A stretch of 64,000 nucleotides of DNA from Methylotetracoccus oryzae (GTDB taxonomy: Bacteria; Pseudomonadota; Gammaproteobacteria; Methylococcales; Methylococcaceae), in the NCBI RefSeq assembly GCF_006175985.1, contig NZ_SRSH01000007.1:1-64000 (forward strand), in the 5' to 3' direction. A program made the position numbers and the translations under genes. Positions 51,292 through 61,627 of the stretch are shown here, one piece after another. The notes below the pieces were generated by a model. It did no database searches. It had not been told where the DNA came from and worked only from the letters and a program-made list of their open reading frames with translations. Each line of letters opens with the position of its first letter. Position 1 is the first letter of the stretch.

Positions 51292-52325
51292 TGGCTCAGC
51301 GGCCACGGCGCCCGCAGTTCAAGCTACACGGCGTATTGCTGCTCGACAAGCCCACCGGCCTGACGTCGAACGCTGCAGTGCAGCGTGTGCGACATCTCCT
51401 CTGTGCCCATAAAGCCGGGCACACCGGCAGCCTCGATCCACTGGCCTCCGGTGTGCTGCCGATCTGTTTGGGCGAAGCCACCAAGCTGGCAGGCTACCTG
51501 CTGGATACCGACAAGCGCTACCGAACCACGATCCGTCTTGGCGTGACCACCGATACCGCCGATGCCACCGGTCAGGTCATCGCCACAGCCCCGATCCCGC
51601 CGCTCGACGCCGCGCTTCTGGAAAGTGTGCTCGCCGGCTTCCGCGGCACGATCGACCAGGTACCGCCCATGTATTCAGCGCTCAAACAGGGTGGCGTCCG
51701 GCTTTATGAACTTGCACGACGCGGCATCCACGTCGAACGTCAGAGTCGCCGTCTCGATATCCATGAGTTGCGGCTCGTGAACTTTACGGCTGATAGTCTG
51801 GAGCTGGATGTCCATTGCTCCAAGGGCACCTACATCCGCGTTCTGGCCGAGGATATCGGGCACGCGCTGAGCTCCGGCGCCCACATGGAAACACTGCGCC
51901 GGACCGCTGTCGGCCCATGGACGCTGAGCCAGGCCTGCCCTCTTCAGGCGCTCGAAGCACTGACCCCGGACGAGCGCCTATCCCGCATCGCGCCGATGGA
52001 CCTGCTGGTCCCCGACTTCCCGCGCGTCGATTGCGACGACCCGCTCCGCACCCGGCTCCAGCAGGGCCAGGTCATGCCGGCACCGGCCGTCCTTACCGAC
52101 GGACTGGTCCGGCTGTACGACAGCAAGGGAAGCTTTTTCGGGATCGGCACCGCAGCAGAGGGCAAACTGGCCCCGCAGCGCATGTTCAACCTCGACTCAC
52201 CGTCCGCCGTGACCTCCGTCACTGTCGGCACCGACGGTGCTGCCCGTGCGGCTGCCGAGCCGACGCTCGGCTCAGCACCTTGTTCGTCGGCGACAGGTCA
52301 CGTTAAAATACCCAATTGTTTTTAG
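51291..52325 (+). CDS. truB: tRNA pseudouridine(55) synthase
   Basis: Makes the pseudouridine at position 55 of the tRNA T-loop. 344 residues, slightly longer than E. coli (314). The catalytic Asp lies in [33 protein letters not shown] opens the core, [19 protein letters not shown] follows, and [18 protein letters not shown] closes it. A PUA-like C-terminal domain is present. Last 30 residues are Ala/Ser-rich and likely unstructured. The ATG overlaps the rbfA stop. Confidence 0.96.
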   Translation: MAQRPRRPQFKLHGVLLLDKPTGLTSNAAVQRVRHLLCAHKAGHTGSLDPLASGVLPICLGEATKLAGYLLDTDKRYRTTIRLGVTTDTADATGQVIATAPIPPLDAALLESVLAGFRGTIDQVPPMYSALKQGGVRLYELARRGIHVERQSRRLDIHELRLVNFTADSLELDVHCSKGTYIRVLAEDIGHALSSGAHMETLRRTAVGPWTLSQACPLQALEALTPDERLSRIAPMDLLVPDFPRVDCDDPLRTRLQQGQVMPAPAVLTDGLVRLYDSKGSFFGIGTAAEGKLAPQRMFNLDSPSAVTSVTVGTDGAARAAAEPTLGSAPCSSATGHVKIPNCF

Positions 52326-52348
52326 AACAGGTCCTTCAGGAGTTCGCC

Positions 52349-52618
52349 GTGGCATATACCGCCGTTGAGAAGCACGCCGTCATGGAGCAATACCAGCGCT
52401 CCGCCAACGACACCGGATCACCCGAGGTTCAGGTCGCTCTGCTGACCGCCCGGATCAACCATTTGAGCCCGCACTTCGCGGCTCACAAGAAAGATTTCCA
52501 CTCCCGTCGCGGCCTGTTGCGGCTTGTGAATCAGCGCCGGAAGCTGCTGGATTATCTGAAGAACAAAGACGTCGACCGCTATCGCTCGCTGATCGAAAGC
52601 CTCGGCCTGCGGAAGTAA
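52349..52618 (+). CDS. rpsO: Ribosomal protein S15
   Basis: Primary-binding 30S protein that contacts 16S rRNA helices 20-22. 89 residues, the standard length, with [20 protein letters not shown] and [20 protein letters not shown]. The start is a GTG preceded by CAGGAG, giving the family N-terminus ([14 protein letters not shown]). An upstream in-frame codon would add residues not found in S15. It lies 23 bases after truB. Confidence 0.97.
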   Translation: MAYTAVEKHAVMEQYQRSANDTGSPEVQVALLTARINHLSPHFAAHKKDFHSRRGLLRLVNQRRKLLDYLKNKDVDRYRSLIESLGLRK

Positions 52619-52680
52619 GACCGGGCTCGTCCTGGTCCATCGCGCCTGATTCAGATATCACTCCAGCATAAGGAAACGTC

Positions 52681-54768
52681 GTGAACCCCTTTCGAAAGCA
52701 ATTTCAGTTCGGACCGCACACCGTCACCTTCGAGACCGGGGAAATCGCGCGTCAGGCTGACGCCGCCGTCATGGTGGAAATGGCCGGAACCGTCGTGCTG
52801 GTCACTGCGGTGGGAAGAAAAGAGGCGTCAGCGCATGGCGATTTCTTCCCGCTGACGGTCAACTACCAGGAAAAAACCTACGCCGCAGGGCGCATCCCCG
52901 GAGGGTTTTTCAAGCGCGAGGGCCGTCCGAGCGAAAAGGAAACGCTGACCGCGCGCCTGATCGATCGTCCGATTCGGCCACTGTTCCCCGATGGGTTTAC
53001 GAACGAGGTCCAGGTCGTCGCGACCGTGATGTCGCTGAACCCCGAGATCGACCCCGACATCCCTTCCCTGCTCGGTGCCTCAGCTGCACTGTCCCTGAGT
53101 GGCCTACCCTTCCAGGGTCCGATCGGGGCCGCGCGCGTCGGCTATATCAACGGCGAATACGTACTCAATCCGAGCGCCACGCTCTTGGAGGACTCCCAGC
53201 TCGATCTGGTCGTCGCCGGCACCGAACATGCCGTGCTGATGGTCGAGTCCGAGGCCGATGTCCTGTCCGAGCAGACGATGCTCGGCGCTGTGCTGTTTGG
53301 GCATCGCGAGTTGCAGGCAGCGGTCAAGGCCATCCAGGAACTGGTCGCCGAAGTCGGACCCAAGACATGGCCATGGACGCCGCCAGCGGTCGATGAAGGA
53401 TTGCGCAGCGCCCTCGCCTCCGTCGCCAAGGCGGCGCTGGCAGAAGCCTATCAGATCCCCGAGAAGCTCGTCCGCCAGCAGCAGGTCCGCGCCGCCCGGG
53501 ATGCGGCCGTGCAGGCTTTGACCCAGGATGGGCAATATGGCGAAAAGGCGGTGATCCGCGAGTTCGAGAAACTCGAGGAACACATCGTCCGGAGCAACAT
53601 CCTCGATCACAAGCGCCGTATCGACGGTCGGGATCTGGCCACGGTGCGCCCGATCTACATTCGTACCGGCGTTCTCCCCCGTACCCATGGCTCGGCCCTG
53701 TTCACGCGTGGCGAAACGCAGGCGTTGGTGGTAGCCACGCTGGGATCGGGTCGCGACGCTCAGTTGATCGACGCGATCGAAGGCGAGTATCGCGAGTCGT
53801 TCATGCTGCATTACAACTTCCCGCCGTATTGCGTGGGCGAGACAGGTGCGATTGGCTCGCCGAAACGGCGAGAGATCGGCCATGGGCGTTTGGCCAAGCG
53901 CGGTGTGCAGGCCATCATGCCTGACACCGATGAGTTTCCCTACGTAATCCGGGTGGTCTCGGAAATCACCGAGTCCAACGGTTCCAGCTCGATGGCATCG
54001 GTTTGCGGTGCCAGCCTGGCCTTGATGGACGCCGGCGTCCCGACAAAGGCACCCGTGGCCGGCATCGCCATGGGCCTGATCAAGGAAGACAGCGGCTTCG
54101 CCGTCCTGTCCGACATCATGGGTGACGAGGATCACCTGGGCGACATGGACTTTAAGGTTGCCGGGACCAGCGAGGGTGTCACGGCGCTGCAAATGGACAT
54201 CAAGATCGACGGCATCACGCCCGAGATCATGGAAGTCGCGCTGGAGCAGGCCAAAGCCGGCCGACTGCACATCCTGGAGAAGATGGCGGCAGTCCTCCCC
54301 ACGCCGCGCCACGAAATGTCCGACTACGCTCCACGGATCATGAGCTTCACGATCGATCCCAGCAAGATCCGTGAAGTGATCGGTAAGGGAGGCAGCACCA
54401 TTCGCGCCATCACCGAGGAAACCGGTGCCCAGATCGACATATCGGACGAGGGTGTGATCAAGATTGCGTCGGTCGACAAGCAGGCCGGGATGGAAGCGCG
54501 GCGCCGCATCGAGGAAATCACCGCTGAAGTCGAGGTCGGGAAGATCTACGAAGGTAAGGTTGCCCGCCTGATGGATTTCGGAGCATTCGTAACCATCCTG
54601 CCGGGCAAGGATGGGTTGGTGCATATTTCCCAGATCTCCGACGAGCACGTCGAACGGGTCAGCGACAAGCTCTCCGAAGGCGACATGGTCAAGGTCAAAG
54701 TGCTTGAAATCGACCGTCAGGGGCGTGTACGCCTCAGCATGAAGGCGGTGCCGACCGACGGCGAGTAA
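52681..54768 (+). CDS. pnp: Polyribonucleotide nucleotidyltransferase (PNPase)
   Basis: 3'-to-5' phosphorolytic exoribonuclease and degradosome component. 695 residues. Two RNase-PH cores ([20 protein letters not shown] near 19-38 and [18 protein letters not shown] near 340) flank an all-helical linker. The C-terminal KH ([20 protein letters not shown]) and S1 ([20 protein letters not shown]) domains are complete. Start is GTG. It ends the rimP operon, as in E. coli. A very long open frame on the opposite strand is an artefact of base bias. Confidence 0.97.
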   Translation: MNPFRKQFQFGPHTVTFETGEIARQADAAVMVEMAGTVVLVTAVGRKEASAHGDFFPLTVNYQEKTYAAGRIPGGFFKREGRPSEKETLTARLIDRPIRPLFPDGFTNEVQVVATVMSLNPEIDPDIPSLLGASAALSLSGLPFQGPIGAARVGYINGEYVLNPSATLLEDSQLDLVVAGTEHAVLMVESEADVLSEQTMLGAVLFGHRELQAAVKAIQELVAEVGPKTWPWTPPAVDEGLRSALASVAKAALAEAYQIPEKLVRQQQVRAARDAAVQALTQDGQYGEKAVIREFEKLEEHIVRSNILDHKRRIDGRDLATVRPIYIRTGVLPRTHGSALFTRGETQALVVATLGSGRDAQLIDAIEGEYRESFMLHYNFPPYCVGETGAIGSPKRREIGHGRLAKRGVQAIMPDTDEFPYVIRVVSEITESNGSSSMASVCGASLALMDAGVPTKAPVAGIAMGLIKEDSGFAVLSDIMGDEDHLGDMDFKVAGTSEGVTALQMDIKIDGITPEIMEVALEQAKAGRLHILEKMAAVLPTPRHEMSDYAPRIMSFTIDPSKIREVIGKGGSTIRAITEETGAQIDISDEGVIKIASVDKQAGMEARRRIEEITAEVEVGKIYEGKVARLMDFGAFVTILPGKDGLVHISQISDEHVERVSDKLSEGDMVKVKVLEIDRQGRVRLSMKAVPTDGE

Positions 54769-54834
54769 GATCTTGTGAAAGTCTAGGGGATGGGGGTGCA
54801 GGCGTCGTTTGGCGCTTCTGACATCGCCCCGTCC

Positions 54835-54868
54835 AAAAAAAAACCCAGGTCGCAAAACTGGGTTTTTT
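54835..54868. terminator. Bidirectional intrinsic terminator between pnp and the BI-1 gene
   Basis: AAACCCAG (54841-54848) pairs with CTGGGTTT (54858-54865), flanked by an A-run upstream and a T-run downstream, so it works on both strands. It separates the convergent pnp and BI-1-family genes. Confidence 0.9.
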
Positions 54869-54902
54869 ATTTCTACTGCCGGGAAGGCTGCGGCCGACGA
54901 TC

Positions 54903-55577
54903 TCAGTCGTCGCCGCTGAAAACGCCGAGAATTTGCAGCAGGCTGGTGAACAGATTGAATATCGTCACATACAGCGAGACTGTTGCAAGAATGTAATTGG
55001 TCTCGCCGCCATGCACGATCTGACTGGTCTGAAAGAGGATCATGCCCGACATCAGCACGATGAACATCGCCGAGACCGCGATACTCAGACCCGGCATCGC
55101 CGGCAGAAAGATCGCCGCCAACCCCGCCAGGAACGCGACCAGAATCCCGGTCATCAGGAAACCCGCGAGAAAGCTGAAATCCTTGCGCGTCGTGAGCGCG
55201 TAGGCGGACAGGCCGAGGAAGATTACGGCCGTTCCGCCCATTGCCGTCATGACGAGCTGACTGCCATTGGCGAAGTGCGACACATACATGTTGAGGATCG
55301 GACCCAGTGTCAGACCCATGAACCCCGTCAGGGCAAACACACAAACAAGACCCCAGGCATTGTGGCTGAACTTGTTCGTCAACCACAAAAGGCCGAAATA
55401 ACCCACCAGTGTCACCAGAATGCCCGGGTGCGGGATGTTCAGTGTCATCGCGACACCGGCGGTGAACGCGCTGAAAAGCAACGTCAACGCCAACAGTGCA
55501 TAGGTGTTGCGCAAAACCTTGTGAGTGGCGAGCAGGCCGACCTGTGCGCGGCGAACTTGGGTATAGCTTTGACTCAT
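54903..55577 (-). CDS. Bax inhibitor-1 / YccA family membrane protein
   Basis: 224-residue protein with seven predicted membrane helices spread over about residues 25-215. It has the BI-1 pattern: VLRNTYALLALTLLFSAFTA near the N-terminus, and an Asp/Glu-containing last helix region ending NLFTSLLQILGVFSGDD. Bacterial members (YccA, YbhL; BsYetJ) interact with FtsH or conduct Ca2+. Convergent with pnp, separated from it by the strong terminator. Confidence 0.92.
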   Translation of the reverse strand: MSQSYTQVRRAQVGLLATHKVLRNTYALLALTLLFSAFTAGVAMTLNIPHPGILVTLVGYFGLLWLTNKFSHNAWGLVCVFALTGFMGLTLGPILNMYVSHFANGSQLVMTAMGGTAVIFLGLSAYALTTRKDFSFLAGFLMTGILVAFLAGLAAIFLPAMPGLSIAVSAMFIVLMSGMILFQTSQIVHGGETNYILATVSLYVTIFNLFTSLLQILGVFSGDD

Positions 55578-55687
55578 CAGCGACTCCTAAATTAATTAAC
55601 TCAACGCCCCCTTCGACAAGGAGGCTTACGCTTAGTTTCGAGCGGCTCCCGCCGTGCTCCCGACACCATTCCGACACGCCGCCCCGA

Positions 55688-58492
55688 TCACTCTATCAGT
55701 GCCAGCCCGGGCGGCAGGGCCTCACCGAAAATCCGCTTCTCCTCAGCCGCGGTCAAGTCCTGGACGCTGTCAACCAGCTGCACCCAGGCCTCCGGCGCGC
55801 GCACGGCCTTCAGCCGCGCCGTGACACGGTTCCTAAGTTCTGGCCCGATGTCGCGCTCCCGATCACCACTCATGCGCCCGATCAGCACCGCTGAAAACGC
55901 CAGCGCCGGTTGCTTGCGCCAGTCCATGCCGACGAGTACCCCCAACCAGCCCTCTGCCGTCGCGACGGGAATCACACCATGACTGCTCCCGTGGAATGGC
56001 ACCCGGGCACCGACCCGCCCGAGAGCCCACGCCGTTTCGGCCGGCTCCCCGGGCTTCCTGACACGTTCGAGCAGCCATCCCCCCAACTGCGCCTTGAGCT
56101 CGCAAGAAAGGCGCTCCAGCGAACCCGCCAACCGTACCATGTCCTCATAGCTGCGCTTCTTCGCAAGCACTGCCAGATTACCGCGACGCGCGGCCGTCGG
56201 ATCAATGAAATTGCGGATGTCGCCAAACACCTGAGTCTGTGCGGCCTCGTCGAGCCCCGCTGCGATACGCCGCCACAGCGTCCACCATTCCGCCCAGTTC
56301 TGAGCCTCCTTCGGGAACTGCAGCCCCTGGCGATAAACGCCCCAGAGCTGGGATACGCGCCAGTCGTCCAGGGGATATCCCACTCCAGGTCGCAACGTAT
56401 AGCCCGCCAGATTAAGCCACACCCGTTCATGATCCGTACTGCGCCGCCGATGGGGCAAGCCTTCGAGCAGGCCGCCGAAAACAGCACGGCAGGTGCCAGT
56501 GTCCCAGTCCTCGCGGCTGCCGAGCAATTTCTCCAGTGTACCGCGCAGCGTCCGGACCGAACCCGTCTCGATCGTGCGGGACTTTCGGCCAAACACCCGC
56601 CCGATCGCGGCTTCCGCTTCACCGAGCCGTGGGTGCAGTCCACTCTCCGGCAGCCGTTTCCCGCTCCCGGATCTGAGCAGAAACTCTACGTTCCAGAAGC
56701 GCTCGTCGTCATCCACATCGACGCAGCGTAGCTCGAGCGTACCGACCTCGGTCATCGCCGCACCCAACCGGACGATACGAGCGCCCCCTTCCATTTCCCC
56801 TCCGCCTTCGAACGCGACCGCGAGCGGGGGCAGTTCCACGAAGCGCTCGTCCTCCAGATCGACCAACTCCCCGGGAAGCAGCGGTCGGTCATCCGTGGAC
56901 GAATAGATCTGGAAGCGAACCGGCTGGCCTAGCCGCAGCGAAAAACGACGATCCGCAAGGAATACCGTCTCTTCCTCACGCGTTCCCTTCGGCAGGAGAC
57001 AGACGCCCTTCCGCCGCTGCGAGTCGTCACCCTCGGTGCCAACCAGAAGGACAAAGCTCCGCGCCGAACCGCCTTCGATCCTTTGCACTGTCGACCCGGC
57101 CCGGGCCAGCGCATAGGCGACCGCACCGAAGGCCACCGCGAGTTCCGGGCGATCATTGCGCAACTCGAGCGGCGCTCGGCCAGCCCAGGCAGCCAGTACC
57201 TGGACGAGGCGCCGCCCGATCAATGGACTTCGAAAGGCACCGCCATTCAGTAGCAGCGCATCCGGGACAGCAGGGACGCCGGGACCCAGCGCCTCGGCCA
57301 GCAAGTCGCGATGCTGCGCGAGGAAGGCCGCCAGATGCCGCGTGACGGCCGGATCCGCGGCATAAGGCAAGCCGAACTCGACCACGCCGCTGCGTCGCCG
57401 CAGCGGTTGATCATCGGCCGCGACGACCGGGAAGAAACCGTCCAGCACCAATTCGTGGGTTTCCTTCCGCGCCAGGGGCAGCGAACGTGCCCCACCGATC
57501 ACGCGCGACCCCGCACCGAGCAGCGTCACCGGCACTTCTTCCGGCGCCCCATCGACCAGCAGACGCTCTTTCGCATCGCGACACTGATCGATCAGTTGCG
57601 ACAGCGCGCTCCCCGACAGGCGCGGCCCGTCCTCGATGAGCGCGGCCTCCATCCGCTGGGCCAACATCAGATCGATGTTGTCTCCGCCGAGCATCAAGTG
57701 GTCGCCGACGCCGATCCGCGTCAAGGTCGGCTCGGATCCTTGGTGATCGACACGGATCAGGCTGAAATCCGTGGTACCGCCCCCGACGTCGCAGACCAGA
57801 ATGACGCGCACACCTTCGAGCTGGCGGACCAGTTCGGAGCGGTGGACCCAGAGCCAGTCATAACAGGCGGCCTGGGGTTCCTCCAGCAGGCGAACCCTCG
57901 GCAATCCGGCCAACCGAGCGGCTTCCAGCGTCAAGGCTCGCGCGCCCTCGTCGAACGAGGCAGGGATGGTCACGATCAGATCCTGGTGCTCGAGTGCATG
58001 CTCCGGGTAACGGAGGTTCCATGCGTGACGCACATGGCGCAGATAGCTCGCGCTCGCAGCAACAGGAGAAACCTTGTCGACATCCGGCGCGGCGCCCCAG
58101 GGCAGGATGGCTGCCGTGCGATCGACGGATGGGTGAGACAGCCAGCTCTTGGCACTGGCGACCCGGCGGCCATGGCTCCTGCCACCCAGCCTGCGGGCCC
58201 ATTCGCCCAACACAGCGGTGTCGGCCGCTTCAGCTGGATCCTGGTGCCAGGGCAGTCTCACGTCAGCAGCCGGCAGTTCCCCTTCTGCCGGGTGATAGCG
58301 GACCGAGGGCAGACAGTCGCGAGCGGCCACCTCTCCGGGCCCCACCAACTGTTCGACACGGAAGAGTTCGATGCTCTCCTCGGCGCCCTGCACCATGTCC
58401 GTGAACGCGACAACGGTATTGCTCGTGCCGAGGTCGATGCCGACCCGATAGCGCGCCGCGCCTCCGGTGGGGGATGATGGCAGATGACTCAT
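55688..58492 (-). CDS. Divergent Hsp70-like protein with long C-terminal region (DUF3731 type)
   Basis: 934 residues, far longer than DnaK (638). The N-terminal actin-like ATPase is clear: VGIDLGTSNTVVAF (near 17-30), LLEEPQAACYDWLW (near 205) and VCDVGGGTTDFSLIRVD (near 227). ALLLNGGAFRSPLIGRRLVQVLAAW stands for the adenosine motif. The later part has no DnaK-type substrate-binding domain ending EEVD; instead about 350 residues fit DUF3731, found in YegD-like proteins. ATP binding is likely; client, co-chaperone and role are unknown. It is 37 bases downstream of a second Hsp70-like gene in the same direction. Confidence 0.88.
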   Translation of the reverse strand: MSHLPSSPTGGAARYRVGIDLGTSNTVVAFTDMVQGAEESIELFRVEQLVGPGEVAARDCLPSVRYHPAEGELPAADVRLPWHQDPAEAADTAVLGEWARRLGGRSHGRRVASAKSWLSHPSVDRTAAILPWGAAPDVDKVSPVAASASYLRHVRHAWNLRYPEHALEHQDLIVTIPASFDEGARALTLEAARLAGLPRVRLLEEPQAACYDWLWVHRSELVRQLEGVRVILVCDVGGGTTDFSLIRVDHQGSEPTLTRIGVGDHLMLGGDNIDLMLAQRMEAALIEDGPRLSGSALSQLIDQCRDAKERLLVDGAPEEVPVTLLGAGSRVIGGARSLPLARKETHELVLDGFFPVVAADDQPLRRRSGVVEFGLPYAADPAVTRHLAAFLAQHRDLLAEALGPGVPAVPDALLLNGGAFRSPLIGRRLVQVLAAWAGRAPLELRNDRPELAVAFGAVAYALARAGSTVQRIEGGSARSFVLLVGTEGDDSQRRKGVCLLPKGTREEETVFLADRRFSLRLGQPVRFQIYSSTDDRPLLPGELVDLEDERFVELPPLAVAFEGGGEMEGGARIVRLGAAMTEVGTLELRCVDVDDDERFWNVEFLLRSGSGKRLPESGLHPRLGEAEAAIGRVFGRKSRTIETGSVRTLRGTLEKLLGSREDWDTGTCRAVFGGLLEGLPHRRRSTDHERVWLNLAGYTLRPGVGYPLDDWRVSQLWGVYRQGLQFPKEAQNWAEWWTLWRRIAAGLDEAAQTQVFGDIRNFIDPTAARRGNLAVLAKKRSYEDMVRLAGSLERLSCELKAQLGGWLLERVRKPGEPAETAWALGRVGARVPFHGSSHGVIPVATAEGWLGVLVGMDWRKQPALAFSAVLIGRMSGDRERDIGPELRNRVTARLKAVRAPEAWVQLVDSVQDLTAAEEKRIFGEALPPGLALIE

Positions 58493-58529
58493 GCCGTTGT
58501 TCCGGCAATCCGCTCAGTCCAAGCCAACG

Positions 58530-60410
58530 TCAGGCGAGCGCGCGTTCCGCCTCCGGCACGGCTCCCGCCGCACCGTCGCTGGCTCGGACATCGAACTCGA
58601 CCTTCCATCGCTGTTCACTGTCCCGCGCCACCGCTTCCAATTGCAAGGTGCCGACCTCAGTCACCTTGGCCGCCAGACAGACCGGCACGACCTGCCCCGC
58701 AGCATATTGCTCGGCCTGCAAACTGACCTCGATCTCCTGCAACTCATCCAGTTCGTCCTGGTGCCAGTCTTCCAGCCTTGTTCCGACCGGATCATCGCGA
58801 CGTACCGTCGATGCGAAGAAGCGGAAACGCACCGGCTCGCCCACGATCAACCCGAACTCATGCGGAGGTAATTCGGCCTCCGTGCCCTCCTCCATACCGA
58901 AGGGCGCGATGCACAGGGCCTGCATCGGCGGCGGGAACCCGGGCACCGCCGGCATCGCACTTTCGACGCCGACATAATACGCGGCAGCGATGCCGCCACG
59001 GATCCGCACCCCTTGTCCTTGACGCACGTAACCGTAATATGCAGCGCCGCGCGCAACGGCCAGATCCAGATCGGCGCCCTGCAGCAGTCGCGCCGGCGGA
59101 GCCGACTCTTCGTTCAGCCACGAACCCAGGACCTCCAGCAGCCGCTGACTCAGCTGCTCCGCCTTGAATACGCCGCCGTTCAGCAGCAGCGCCGTGGGGC
59201 GGATCATCCGTGCGTCCTCCGGCAGATCGAAGCCCGCCAGTTCGCTCGCCGCACTGACCTGACGTGCCAGAAAAGCCGCGAGATGACAGGTGATACGGGC
59301 ATCCTTTGCATAGGGCAGACCCAGCGTGGTCAAGCCGGTGCGGGACTGCGCGGCAGGCCTGGCATCGATTGCCACCTTGGGGAAAAAGCCATCCATCAAT
59401 GTGCGAGTCACGTCATCCCGCGTCAGCGCCGTGCGCAGCGACCCACCGATCAGTGACGAGCCCCGACTGGGGACGACGACTGGCACCTCCTGGACCTCGG
59501 AGTCGGCAAGGAGTGTCTCCTTGGCATCGCGACAACCGTGGGTCAGCGCCTGAATCTGCCACGGCTCCAGGCGTTTGCCTTCCGCCTCCAGCTTCATCTT
59601 CAGGGCATAGGCCAGCGCCAGATCCATGTTGTCGCCGCCGAGCAGGATATGGTCGCCGATCGCGACGCGGTTCAGCAGCAGGTTGCCGTCCTCTTCGGTC
59701 ACGGCAATCAGCGACAGGTCGGTCGTGCCGCCGCCGACATCCACCACGAGGATGATATCGCCCGGTTTGACCTGCTCGCGCCAGCGTCCTTCACTGCGCT
59801 GTATCCAGCTGTACAGAGCGGATTGCGGCTCTTCCAACAATACCGCCTGCCGCAGCCCCACGGCATGCGCGGCCTCCACGGTCAATTCGCGTGCCGCGGG
59901 ATCGAAGGAGGCCGGGACAGTGATGACGAGTTCCTGTTCACTCAGCGGCGACTCGGGGAAACGCGCATCCCAGGAATCACGCAGATGCCGCAGATAGAGC
60001 CTGGAGGCTTCCAGCGGCGACACGCGCGTCACCTCTTCCGGAGCCTGGATCGGCAAGATTGCGGCCCGGCAGTCCACGCCGCTGTGGCAGAGCCAACTCT
60101 TCGCGCTCGCAATCAGGCGGATCGGCGTCTTGCTTCCAAGGGTTCGTGCCAACTCGCCGACGATGGCCCGATCATCGTTACCCCAGGGCAGTTCCAGATC
60201 TTCGGGCCGCACTTCGGCCTCGTGCGCCTGGTACAAAAAGGACGGCAATTGCGGCCGCTCGGCAACCACACCCGGCGAGGTAAGTTGCGGGATTTCCAGA
60301 ACTTCCAGCGCTGCCTGTTCGCCTTCGCAGGCCCCCAGCTCGACGTAACTCAGCACACTGTTCGTCGTGCCGAGATCGATGCCGACCGAAAAACGGCTGG
60401 AGTCGCTCAC
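58530..60410 (-). CDS. Hsp70-like protein (HscC/YegD-related)
   Basis: 626 residues. N-terminal ATPase: SVGIDLGTTNSVLSYVELG (near 8-26), LLEEPQSALYSWI (near 196) and VVDVGGGTTDLSLIAV (near 220). ALLLNGGVFKAEQLSQRLLEVL completes the nucleotide fold. The C-terminal part is short and beta-rich, then an Ala-rich end, without the DnaK lid or EEVD tail. It lies between the DUF2760 gene, whose last four bases overlap its start, and the 934-residue Hsp70-like gene, so all three are one transcription unit. Function unknown. Confidence 0.88.
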   Translation of the reverse strand: MSDSSRFSVGIDLGTTNSVLSYVELGACEGEQAALEVLEIPQLTSPGVVAERPQLPSFLYQAHEAEVRPEDLELPWGNDDRAIVGELARTLGSKTPIRLIASAKSWLCHSGVDCRAAILPIQAPEEVTRVSPLEASRLYLRHLRDSWDARFPESPLSEQELVITVPASFDPAARELTVEAAHAVGLRQAVLLEEPQSALYSWIQRSEGRWREQVKPGDIILVVDVGGGTTDLSLIAVTEEDGNLLLNRVAIGDHILLGGDNMDLALAYALKMKLEAEGKRLEPWQIQALTHGCRDAKETLLADSEVQEVPVVVPSRGSSLIGGSLRTALTRDDVTRTLMDGFFPKVAIDARPAAQSRTGLTTLGLPYAKDARITCHLAAFLARQVSAASELAGFDLPEDARMIRPTALLLNGGVFKAEQLSQRLLEVLGSWLNEESAPPARLLQGADLDLAVARGAAYYGYVRQGQGVRIRGGIAAAYYVGVESAMPAVPGFPPPMQALCIAPFGMEEGTEAELPPHEFGLIVGEPVRFRFFASTVRRDDPVGTRLEDWHQDELDELQEIEVSLQAEQYAAGQVVPVCLAAKVTEVGTLQLEAVARDSEQRWKVEFDVRASDGAAGAVPEAERALA

Positions 60411-61030
60411 AGCTCCACCTCCGCCGGCGCGATGATCCGCGTGTCATGGCTTTCGACAAGCTTCGGCAACTTGACCTGTACCGCTCGCCAGCCACGATGC
60501 ACCAGCGTCCCGCTGAAAGGTGCCTGCCCGACGATATTGCCCGTGAGGCGCACGCTGGCGGCGTCGAAGCCCTTGGGCAAGGTGACCCGGCTGCTCTCGG
60601 CCTCCCTGCGCACCGGTTCGAGTTCGAAGTGCTGATGAATCACCTTGCGACACCCTTCATGCACGATGCGTGCAGCGGCGCCGATCTCGGCATCGGAATA
60701 GCTCGTGACGTTCTCCTGCACGAAATCGATGAAGCGCGCCTCATTCTGCAGCAGGCTGAGCAACTGCAAGGCCGAATCGGGTGCCGCTTCGCGCAAGGGT
60801 GACGGAACCGCCTCCACCGAGGTCTCACGGGCTTCGGGAACGTTCGGGGTCGCTACGGCTGCAGGAGGGGCGGCGCCGACGGATTCGGCGACCCGACCAC
60901 GCCGCAGCAAGGCGACGATACCCGCCGTCAGCAGCAGAACCTGGAAGATCAGCAAAACCAGAACCAGGGCGGCCAGCAGGGCGTGACCGGCGTCAAGGGT
61001 GGTCGGCCAAATACTCGTATCTAGATGCAT
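60407..61030 (-). CDS. DUF2760 protein, anchored partner of the Hsp70-like pair
   Basis: 207 residues. A single strong membrane helix (LLAALVLVLLIFQVLLLTAGIVALL, about 18-42) is followed by a Pro/Ala-rich linker (about 50-85). A conserved C-terminal domain starts at LQLLSLLQNEARFIDFVQENV and runs through VTLPKGFDAASVRLTGNIVG to FSGTLVHRGWRAVQVKLPKL. That matches the DUF2760 family, often found beside Hsp70-like genes. It may tether the chaperones to the inner membrane. The 4-base overlap with the next gene implies coupled synthesis. Confidence 0.85.
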   Translation of the reverse strand: MHLDTSIWPTTLDAGHALLAALVLVLLIFQVLLLTAGIVALLRRGRVAESVGAAPPAAVATPNVPEARETSVEAVPSPLREAAPDSALQLLSLLQNEARFIDFVQENVTSYSDAEIGAAARIVHEGCRKVIHQHFELEPVRREAESSRVTLPKGFDAASVRLTGNIVGQAPFSGTLVHRGWRAVQVKLPKLVESHDTRIIAPAEVEL

Positions 61031-61103
61031 GGTGTCGTGTTTTTGTTGGACTTAGAGAGGGCAACTGTGAAAGGAACGAGCCACGACTCGTTCGAACACG
61101 CCT

Positions 61104-61508
61104 TCAGGGCTGCTTCGCGGCGTCCCGCGTCGCCTGTCGCATGGCCTGCGCACCCATGACCTCGCGCAACACAGCCTGAGCTGCGCGCGAACGCTGCTGG
61201 CGCATATAGCGGTCGATGATGCCATCGGGAACCTTTTCCGCGACCAAGGCCGTCCTGATGGGGGCTAAACGATCTTCGCACGCCCGCAGTATGCCGTCGG
61301 CGACGGCCCGCGAATCGGCCTCGCTGCTGATCGACGCCTGCAGTTGCTCCCCAAGACAGCGGTCGTACGCGACCTTGGCGTCCTGCGTAGCCTGCATGGT
61401 TTTGTCGGACAAGGTGGAGGGCTCCCATTCGCCCCCGGCGGCGGCGCCGGAGCTAACCAGAACGCTCACTATGGCAAGAAGGATGCGGCAATGAGATGAC
61501 ATATTCAT
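61104..61508 (-). CDS. Small secreted protein of unknown function
   Basis: 134 residues. A Sec-type signal peptide (ILLAIVSVLVSSGAAA, about 9-24) precedes a mostly helical, charged domain. Two cysteines lie near residues 51 and 76 (YDRCLGEQ and LRACEDRL) and could pair in the periplasm. The C-terminal third is Ala/Gln/Arg-rich. No family recognised. It is upstream of the DUF2760/Hsp70 operon by 73 bases in the same direction, so it may be part of that unit. Confidence 0.7.
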   Translation of the reverse strand: MNMSSHCRILLAIVSVLVSSGAAAGGEWEPSTLSDKTMQATQDAKVAYDRCLGEQLQASISSEADSRAVADGILRACEDRLAPIRTALVAEKVPDGIIDRYMRQQRSRAAQAVLREVMGAQAMRQATRDAAKQP

Positions 61509-61627
61509 GGTATGGGGATGCCTGGGCGTGGTTTCAACAAAGCGCCCGATTTTACGACACTTTGCTCAGCACAACAGAAATGGCCATCACCCGTATCCCC
61601 AGCCTAAGGCGCCGTCCGCCTGCGCAG

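Noticed and set aside
53104-55677. 857-codon open frame on the minus strand opposite pnp
   Set aside because: It lies antisense to a complete PNPase and into the BI-1 gene in another frame. Composition is His/Asp/Arg-rich with no domain, as expected for GC-biased shadow frames.
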